Assembly: GCF_963259705.1 (NCBI RefSeq)
Contig: NC_081840.1
Coordinates: 4,893,062 to 4,957,061 of the forward strand
Direction: 5' to 3'
From: Myotis daubentonii
Lineage: Eukaryota > Chordata > Mammalia > Chiroptera > Vespertilionidae
DNA: 64,000 nucleotides
Shown: positions 57,225-64,000 of the stretch, piece by piece
Layout of the letters: every line of letters begins with the position of its first letter
How positions within the stretch are numbered: the stretch's first letter is position 1
The notes under the pieces: model-generated
Told to the model about the DNA's origin: nothing
Database searches by the model: none
Seen by the model: the letters and a program-made list of their open reading frames with translations, nothing else
Made by a program: the position numbers and the translations under genes

Positions 57225-57345
57225 GAGTGATCCAACCACTTCACCTGGCAAAGGAGGAAAAGAGCCCAGAGAGGGCAAGTGACCTGCCCAGGGTCACACA
57301 GCCGGGGCGAAGCCTCTTAGAATCCAGGTCTTCCGATGCTCAGAG
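57225..57345 (-). repeat. MIR fragment
   Basis: 'aaaagagcccagagagggca', 'agtgacctgcccagggtcac' and 'acagccggggcgaag' are antisense MIR. Confidence 0.8.
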
Positions 57346-57779
57346 CTCCGTGCGCAGCCCCCTGCCTCCTGCGTCTCCTCTCTGTCCTCCCTCCCTCATC
57401 GCCAGGGTCAGGTCTGCACCTTCTGAGACCATCCGAGACCATCCCAGTGGGGTTGCTGCCAACATTTTCCCCTCGGTCTGCAGGTGAGCAAGATTGCTTT
57501 TCCGCCTCGCAGTGTTGGACCACGTACACTTCCATTCTCAGAGCAGATTCCGTCCTCATCAAGGCTTTTATGACGATGATCCACCTGTCATTCCACAGCA
57601 TCAGACAATTACAGGGCTCAGGCTGGCGCTCCCACCGCACACCTTCCCCTCGGCTCCCGGCGGGGGAGGGGCGCGCCTCCACAGACGATTTCATTAAAAA
57701 ACAGGGACGAATCTTCCCCCTTTTTTTTAAAGCGCTGCCAAGGCTGCTACCCACGCTTTTCAAAACTTTGTTGTGAAAA
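57346..57779. other. Unique DNA, no gene seen
   Basis: The 146-aa and 173-aa frames over it are chance frames. CpG density is moderate near 57640. Confidence 0.4.
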
Positions 57780-58115
57780 GCCACTGGCGTGAGCGAGAGG
57801 GGGATGAGAAAGCCGCGTGGGCTCGAAACCGTCTCCACTCCCGCTTTGATTGCCAGGCGATTGACAAAATAATTTGTACCCGTCGATGCTCCTGAAGGGG
57901 GTTTTTACAATGGATTCGCCAAGCAGATTTTTAATTTTAATCAGTAATGAAAAAATGACAACACGAATCACAACAAGACATCAGCCGCCGAGCGGCTCTG
58001 CGTCCCTGTCAGCCAGCCTCCGCCAGGCCCGGCACCTCCGTGCACGTCAATCACCGCTCCGGCTCCCGTTCATCTCGGCGATTTAATTAGACATTTAAGT
58101 TCTTTACCCGCCGTT
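57780..58115. other. Candidate conserved non-coding (enhancer-like) element
   Basis: This is repeat-free sequence with many homeodomain-type and TALE-type cores: 'ttgattgccaggcgattgac', 'acaaaataatttgtaccc' (a near palindrome), 'tttttaattttaatcagtaa', 'gtcaatcaccgctccgg', and TTAATTAG at 58083-58090. AT-rich cores alternate with CpG-rich flanks. Function is inferred. Confidence 0.4.
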
Positions 58116-58439
58116 TGCAGAACTGTCACTTGCCAAGAGTGCAAGACGCTGAGACGTCCCGGCTGGGTCTGGGGGGCCCGCTTCCCTCCCTCCGGCCCCC
58201 GTCCGGACACTCCGTGCACTCGCGCTGGCTGAGGCCCCCTGGCCCAGCGCTGCGGACAGTTTCCAAAAAGCAAACCAAAGGACGGTCGACGACTGTGGTG
58301 AAGAGCAGCGCACGCTCCGTCGTGGGAGGACAGGGGAGAGGAGGGGCGGGAGCGACGGAGGTCTGTTCTCTTGTGCGGACCTGTTCTGAGACCTGGGTGG
58401 GGATGGCTGCCCTGGTGTGGGACACGGAGGGGCTTAGGG
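58116..58439. other. CpG-containing DNA, no gene seen
   Basis: No exon or named repeat recognised. Confidence 0.4.
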
Positions 58440-58535
58440 CAGGTTCACGTCCTGGCTCTGTCACCTACCAGCTGTGTGACCTTGAAACAGTCCTTCCCCA
58501 CCCTGAGCCTTGTCTCCTAGAAACCTAGAGACAGA
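58440..58535 (+). repeat. MIR fragment
   Basis: 'tcctggctctgtcacctacc' and 'agctgtgtgaccttgaaaca' are MIR sense. Confidence 0.8.
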
Positions 58536-58595
58536 ACAGTGAAAAATCCCTGCAGGGGGCTCTGACACTGCTGCGTTTCACCTGGCTTAAGGGAT

Positions 58596-58786
58596 ACTTC
58601 CTTCTTTTCTTTTCTTTTAATGTATGTTTTTATTGATTTCAGAGAGGGGAAGGGAGAGGGAGAGAGAGAGAATCATTGATCGGCCGCCTGCTGCACGCCC
58701 CACAACTGGGGATCGCGATCTGGGCGTGTGCCCTGATCAGGAATGGACTCCTGACCTCCTGATTCAAGAACTGAACCGCGCCGCCA
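58596..58786 (-). mobile_element. VES SINE, minus strand, 12-bp TSD
   Basis: The plus strand runs from a T-rich tail ('tttatttatt'-like, 58600-58640) through 'gagagagagagaatcattga' to a worn head 'gaaccgcgccgccagg'. The duplication ggcttaagggat at 58584-58595 and 58787-58798 is perfect. The A-box area is heavily mutated. Confidence 0.88.
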
Positions 58787-58798
58787 GGCTTAAGGGAT

Positions 58799-60659
58799 CC
58801 TCTGTCAGCAGGCGGGAGAGGCGGGAAGAGTCCCACCCTCCTGCGGAGACACCCAGAGGGACCTTCGAGATATCACGTGAGTCACGCGCACCAGAGATGC
58901 ATCAGCATCCAGACCTATTGTGGCAGGGAGAGGGCTCCCGCCCACCAGCCCCCCGGCCGGCACCGTGACCACCCGTCCCAGGATGGGAGGCCAAACAGCT
59001 GTGACCAAAGACGCACACGACATAGAACCCATTCTGCTGTCTGGGGCTTTCATCGTGCACCTTCCAAAGTCCCTAAAGCTGTGTTTGCTTTTGAAATCGT
59101 TGGGGTTTTTTGTTCTGTTTGGTTTTCTGGTCTAGATGGAACAGACGTTGTCTTGGTCTGATTGTTCACCGACGGGAGAGTGGGTGGGAGGATGAGCCTT
59201 CCGGGGGGGTTGGGGGGGGGGCCCGGCTGAGCTCCGCCACCCCGCAGGAAGCAGGTTAGGAACGAACAGAGCCTTCTCCTTTAAGAGAACCTTGGTTTAG
59301 CCAGGCGCATGATTGAAATGAACATAAAAGGTGGATTGTGAAAAACCTATTACTCACAGATAAGAAATGCACCCCAGGCAAAGCTGAGGAGCAAAAACGC
59401 CTTTTCTCCCCGAAGTTTCTTTCAAGGGATGGGTACGCCCCACCCCTAAGAGTGATGGGGTTGGGGGTGGCAGGGCCTGGAGGGATATTCTCACCTTGCA
59501 CCCAAGTCTCCGGGAGCAGGACAATCAGCCCAGACGGCAAGTGTTAAACCAATTAATTCACGAGTCTAAATTGACAAAGATGTGTTTTGCAACGTCTCCC
59601 GACCCAGCTTACCTGTCCGCACCTGGGCGAGGCCCCCTGGCTCTCCTGCAGGAGACAGACAAGGCGCTGTCTCATCACCCCCCAGGTGGCCTCGCATTCT
59701 TGTCTCCTGAGTGACCACAAGGCCCTTCCCAGAAGGACACAGCCGGTGCCAGACGGCGGACTCACAGAACCCAAACCCCATGACACAAGAGTTGGCAGGA
59801 CCTGGGACCTGGCAAGTCCGGGCTGGGGCTTTGAGGCCAGGACCCTCCACCCGCTCAGGTGCCAACCTCCGCTGTGTGACGGTGGCAAGCCAGGGCCCTC
59901 CTAGGCCTCAGTCTCCTCAGCTGCCAGAAGAGACCTTCTGATTCTATGAAGCCACGACCTTAGATGGAAAAATGTTAATCTAGGAAAAACAAACACGGGA
60001 GCCCAAATGAATGTTTGTTGGATTTAGAAGCAGCAGACGTAGGAGTGCTTGCGTGTGTGTGTGTGTGTGTGTGTGGTGTGTGTACTGGTCCTCCTGAACC
60101 CATATGTGTCACCTCTTCCAAGAAGCCCTCCCTGACTTCTCTTCCCTATTGGATAGATGAATGGATGGATAGATGAATAGGTTCTGAGAGGGAAGGGCCT
60201 GTCAGGAGTGCCTGACCCAGAACCCCTGCATCCACCACACGGCTCTGCCTAGCTCCTTCCTGTGTGTGGTGGTAACAGATCTGGGGTTTTCACATTTTCC
60301 GGGTCTGTGGACCTGTCCATCCCTTAGGGGATTGTGGGTCTTTTCACCTTTTATCACTCCAGGTGCCTGGGATCCTCTTCACATGTCTGTGGGCACCCTC
60401 CCTGCTCCATCACTGTTGTCCCTGCTGGCCTGCACCTGTGACTCCCTATAGAGGTCAGGGCTGGGCTACCTGAGCTGCCTGACCTGCACTCAGAGAGCCA
60501 GGCTGCCAGGAGTTTATGCCCCTGGGACGTCCTTAGCCAGTGCCCGGCCCAGCGTTTTGGCCTCGAGTCAGACAAGTTCAAAGGTACTCTTTACGCTCCA
60601 AAGCTCCCCTGTGGGATGAGGCTGAGACTGGGTGTTGGCCGGATGTCCTGCCCCCATCA
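58799..60659. other. Unique DNA, simple repeats only
   Basis: A (GT)n tract lies at about 60052-60083 and G-runs at about 59203-59222. 'tggatagatgaatggatgg' at 60150 is a small forerunner of the satellite further right. No gene recognised. Confidence 0.45.
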
Positions 60660-60840
60660 CCTTCTTCCCCTGCCTTTTCCTCTCCCCCTTACCCCCACCA
60701 CTTACTGGTTCCTTGTGGGAATGCTTCCTTAATAAAATCCCTTAACATGTGTGGAGTCCTTGCCTCTGGGGAATCAGAGCTAAGATGTCTCGATTGTTAA
60801 TAAAGGGTGTGGCACGTGGGAGATGCTGCTCAATGAATGT
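60660..60840 (+). repeat. L2 3' tail
   Basis: 'gtgtggcacgtgggagatgc' and 'tgctcaatgaatgtttgttg' match the L2 terminal text ('cctggcacatagtaggtgctcaataaatgtttgttgaatg'). The left limit is vague. Confidence 0.6.
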
Positions 60841-61650
60841 TTGTTGGATGGATGGATAGATGGATGGATGAATGTTGGATGTATATATGAATGGATGTTT
60901 GTTGGATGAATGAATGTATGGATGGATGTTGGATGGATGGATTGGTGGATGGAGGATGGATGTTTTTTGGATGGATGAATAGGTGTTTGTTGGATATATG
61001 GATAGATGGATGGATGTTGGATGGATGGATGTTTGTTGGATGAATGAACGGATGGATGAATGTTTGTTGGATGGATGGATGGATGGATGGATGGATGAAT
61101 ATTTGTTGGATAGATGGATAGATGGATGGATGTTGGGTGGATGGATGTTTGTTGGATGAATGGATGGATGGATGGATGTTGGATAGATGTTGGATGGATG
61201 GATGGATGGATGGATGGAGGATGGATGTTTTTTGGTTGGATGAATAGGTGTTTGTTGGATGGATGAATGTTGGATGAATGAATGGATGGATAAATGTTTG
61301 TTGGATGAGTGGATGGATGGATGGATGGATGGATGTTGGATGAGTGGATGGATGTTGGATGGATGGATGGATGTTTGTTGGATGAATGAATGGATGGATG
61401 GATATTAGATGGATGGATATTGGATAGATGGATGTTTGTTGGATGAATGGATGAATAGATGGATGATGGATGGATGTTTGTTGGATGGATGGATGGATGG
61501 ATGGATGGATGATGAATGGATGGATGGATGTGTTGTATAGATGGATGGATGTTTGTTGGATGGATGGAAGGATAAATGTTGGATGAATGGATGGATGGAT
61601 GGATGGATGTTTATTGGATGGATGGAAGGATAAATGGATGGATGAATATC
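60835..61650 (+). repeat. (GGAT)n satellite with higher-order 'gtttgttggatgaatg' units
   Basis: About 815 bp is built from GGAT/GAAT tetramers punctuated by 'atgtttgttggatg' and 'atgttggatg' phrases at irregular spacing. It starts exactly where an L2 tail ends. The 274-aa minus-strand frame of repeated His-Pro-Ser-Ile is an artefact of the tetramer in three-base register. Confidence 0.97.
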
Positions 61651-61998
61651 TCACAGGCTCAGTCTCTGTTGGATAGATGTCAGAATCATTATAAAGAATT
61701 GGAAGCCAGGAAAGACCAGAGGAGCCCTTCTGGAAGTCTGTGCTGGCACAAGCTCCGTGAGAGCACAGATCTGTCCATTACTGTGCAGCCACCAAGCCTG
61801 GCCCCGAGGGCTCTCAACAAATCAGCATGGACTGGAACAGTGATTGTGCTCTGCCCCTCGGCTGCCAATCATGCAGCACCCTCCCGTTAGGCCCCTCCTC
61901 CTTTCCAAAGGAAACCCTGGGGCTCAGCTTCCCACCCCGACACTGAGCAAAACCCAGGCACCCTTCCCTCCAGACACCTTGCCGCTCTCGCCTGAGTC

Positions 61999-62208
61999 CA
62001 CAGCTGCACCAAACCACAGCAGAGATGCAGAAAAGCTGGTCCCTCTCAGCAGGGCTGCTCATAGGCCACGCCCACAAAAGGCGCCCTGGGCAGCCTCACC
62101 CTGCACAGCTGCACCAAACCACAGCAGAGATGCAGAAAAGCTGGTCCCTCTCAGCAGGGCTGCTCATAGGCCACGCCCACAAAAGGCGCCCTGGGCAGCC
62201 TCACCCTG
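61999..62208 (+). repeat. Perfect tandem duplication, 105-bp unit
   Basis: Copy one (61999-62103) and copy two (62104-62208) are identical base for base, each starting 'cacagctgcaccaaacc' and ending 'gcagcctcaccctg'. Because 105 is divisible by three, frames over it show a duplicated peptide, but I see no gene. Confidence 0.97.
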
Positions 62209-62554
62209 GTGACCTCCCTGGCTCTGTGGGAACAGCGGCAGGCAGAAGGAAGCCCGCCCTCCGTGGGCCGGGGCGGCAGGTTCACACACTTCAGACCTGT
62301 GTGTGAGCACCCTCCACAATGGGGCTTTGTCCTGGCCCCAGTGAGCCAGCGTCTGCAGAGCCCTGGGAGGGCATGGGCAGCGGCCCAAGGACATGCCACT
62401 ACCTTCCAGCTGGGAGGGTCCAGGGAGGAGACAGGCAGGTCCTGGGAGGCCACCAGCAATGCCTCTCCTGGGGCTGGAGGAGCACCCAGAATCTCACACG
62501 CAGTCTACTCCCTGGCCATGTGCAAAGAGGAGCGTGAGGAAGAGGGAGCAGATC

Positions 62555-62720
62555 TCTGTCCACGGAACTCTTACTGTAGACCAGGCGCCGGGCCATACAC
62601 TTTGCATGGCTTACCTCATCCCACCTCTGTGAGGTGCATTCTCACACCTGCTATACAGATGGGTAAACTGAGGCTCTGAGCAGCAAGTGACTTGCCCACA
62701 ATCAACAGCACCCCAGGTGT
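62555..62720 (-). repeat. MIR fragment
   Basis: 'ctatacagatgggtaaactg', 'aggctctgagcagcaagtga' and 'cttgcccacaatcaacagc' are antisense MIR. Confidence 0.8.
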
Positions 62721-64000
62721 CACTACCTCGAAGGCCTCTGCTCCGCCCCCTCCTGCAGTTTGGCTCCCCTCCCCCTTAAGCATCTGCCCACCTCGCACAT
62801 CTTCCAGGACCCCGCTGCCTTTGGACCCCAAGAGCACCCCCACTCAATCCCTAGCTGCCCCGACCTCCTTTGGCCTCTGGCCCCCCCCGGGTCACTCAGA
62901 GCCTGGGAACTTGCTACAACACCTGCTTTCACTGGCCACCTGCCCATGGCCGGTAACACTTTCTCCACTCCCGGCGGAGGCGGGACCGCCTCCTCCAAGG
63001 CCCTGCCCCTCCCCCTCCATGTGCAGCACTGGCTCCCAGGGACAGATACCTGGTGCTCCCCCAGACCAGCTGAGGACCAGGAGGGCTGGAGCTCACCGCC
63101 ACGCCTGTCCCACGGGCCAAGCCTCAGTGTCCACAGACAGAAGAGTGGAGGCTGGGAAGACTGGCCCAAGTTCATCGAGGCCGCCATCGGGACAGGACCC
63201 TGAACTCCGGGACACCGGTCCAATGTTCAAGTTCAGGCGTCCTCCATGTCCAGCAGGGCCAGTTGTTACACGCTAACAGCACCCGGCTGACTGTTCCCTT
63301 TCTCCCAAAACCACCCGAGGTGATGGAACTACCAGGAGGGCGCAGGCACCACCCCAGGATGCACAGGACGCCGAGATGGCAGCTGCAGCCGGACTCGCTC
63401 TCGGCTCTCCTCCTGCAGAGGGACCCAGGCAGCTGGCCACAGGCCCCGGAGCCGCCATGCCAGTGTGCGCAGACTGCCACGGCTCCTGAGTGTCAGAGCA
63501 GAGCCGGCCGGCACCCAGAGGACACAGTGCCTCAGGGAGCAACCAGCACCTGCCCATCCACCCAGTGCAGCCATGGGGACCATCGGTCTCCCAGCCACAG
63601 TCCGCCTGGAGGAGCCACTGCGTGCACACACAGAAGTGCAGACCACGAGCCCGGAAGCAGTGACCGCAGCGGGGGAGGCCTGCTAGAGAAAGTGCCATGC
63701 ACTGAAGGTGTCACTCAGCCATGCGGGGCTCCAGTGCCTTCTGGGCTCAGCGGGCCCTGGCCACTCTTCCCTGGTGCGGTCGCCTCCCCTGCCCAGCTCC
63801 CTGCCTCTCTCCAGCCTCACTCGATGCAGGGACAGGCTGTCGCCCCCTGGGATGGGTGCTCTGCGCTCGGGGACCTCAATCATCCTTACCTGTCCTTCCC
63901 TCCTCTTCCCACTTCTCCTCCTCCCTTCTCCTCCCTTCTCCTCCATTACGGTAGCTACTACCTGTGACATTTGACCAGATGACAGGCCCCAGTGTCTGGG
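62721..64000. other. GC-rich DNA, no gene seen
   Basis: The longest frames (62692-63276, 63263-63967) are proline- and serine-rich without domain. A pyrimidine-rich tract lies at about 63896-63945. Confidence 0.5.

Noticed and set aside
60830..61654. 274-aa frame of repeated His-Pro-Ser-Ile on the minus strand
   Set aside because: It is the translation of a GGAT tetramer satellite, with no start context or domain.
61999..62208. CRISPR-like direct repeat
   Set aside because: Two 105-bp units without spacers in a mammalian genome; simply a tandem duplication.
62692..63967. 194-aa and 234-aa frames at the right end
   Set aside because: Low-complexity proline/serine composition, with no domain or splice pattern.

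Overview
The window looks like nuclear DNA from a vesper bat (Vespertilionidae). Two kinds of evidence support this. First, it carries many VES-type SINEs, with tRNA-like A and B boxes, a 'cggttcgattcc'-type core and a terminal 'aatcaataaaa' tail. Second, it carries two short non-autonomous Helitrons with HeliBat-type ends: 5' TC, a 3' GTGCAC hairpin and terminal CTAG. Several hAT- and mariner-type DNA transposons are also present, which is characteristic of this family. Species cannot be named from the sequence alone.

I find no protein-coding gene I can support. The open frames over the GC-rich stretches are short, overlapping, proline/arginine-rich chance frames with no recognisable domain. 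The only protein homology I recognise belongs to transposable elements: a decayed mariner transposase and LINE-1 ORF2 fragments. The window is best read as a gene-free, GC-rich intergenic or intronic interval, with AT-rich islands that are mostly old LINE-1.

Layout. 1-5850: GC-rich DNA with an L2 fragment split by a hAT MITE. 5856-6820: old Tigger remnant interrupted by a Helitron. 6821-10028: LINE-1 interrupted by a VES SINE. 11192-11822: twin-primed (5'-inverted) LINE-1. 12140-14350: three VES SINEs and simple repeats. 15540-18590: two LTR-like remnants flanking another LINE-1. 19057-20664: mariner with a 375-bp MITE inside it. 21930-22330: AT-rich homeodomain-site island. 24333-24541: second hAT MITE. 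28985-29140: CpG-dense ETS/NRF1 island. 32985-33480: ancient LTR-like repeat. 34480-34720 and 37420-37790: candidate regulatory islands. 35600-36175: probable ERV solo LTR. 37795-39095: LINE-1 broken by three SINEs. 39598-39998: a 400-bp polypyrimidine tract. 41220-41715: L2. 45440-47900: MIRs and an old repeat split by a second Helitron that carries a CTCF-type core. 48060-50060: AT-rich ancient LINE and hAT-Charlie material. 55501-58786: three more VES SINEs and a candidate conserved island. 60835-61650: an 800-bp GGAT-type satellite growing from an L2 tail. 61999-62208: a perfect 105-bp tandem duplication.

No new gene system is visible. The informative content is the stratigraphy of nested transposons and a handful of candidate regulatory islands. 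Family names for ancient repeats come from memory of consensus features and should be confirmed with RepeatMasker; ends of old fragments are approximate.
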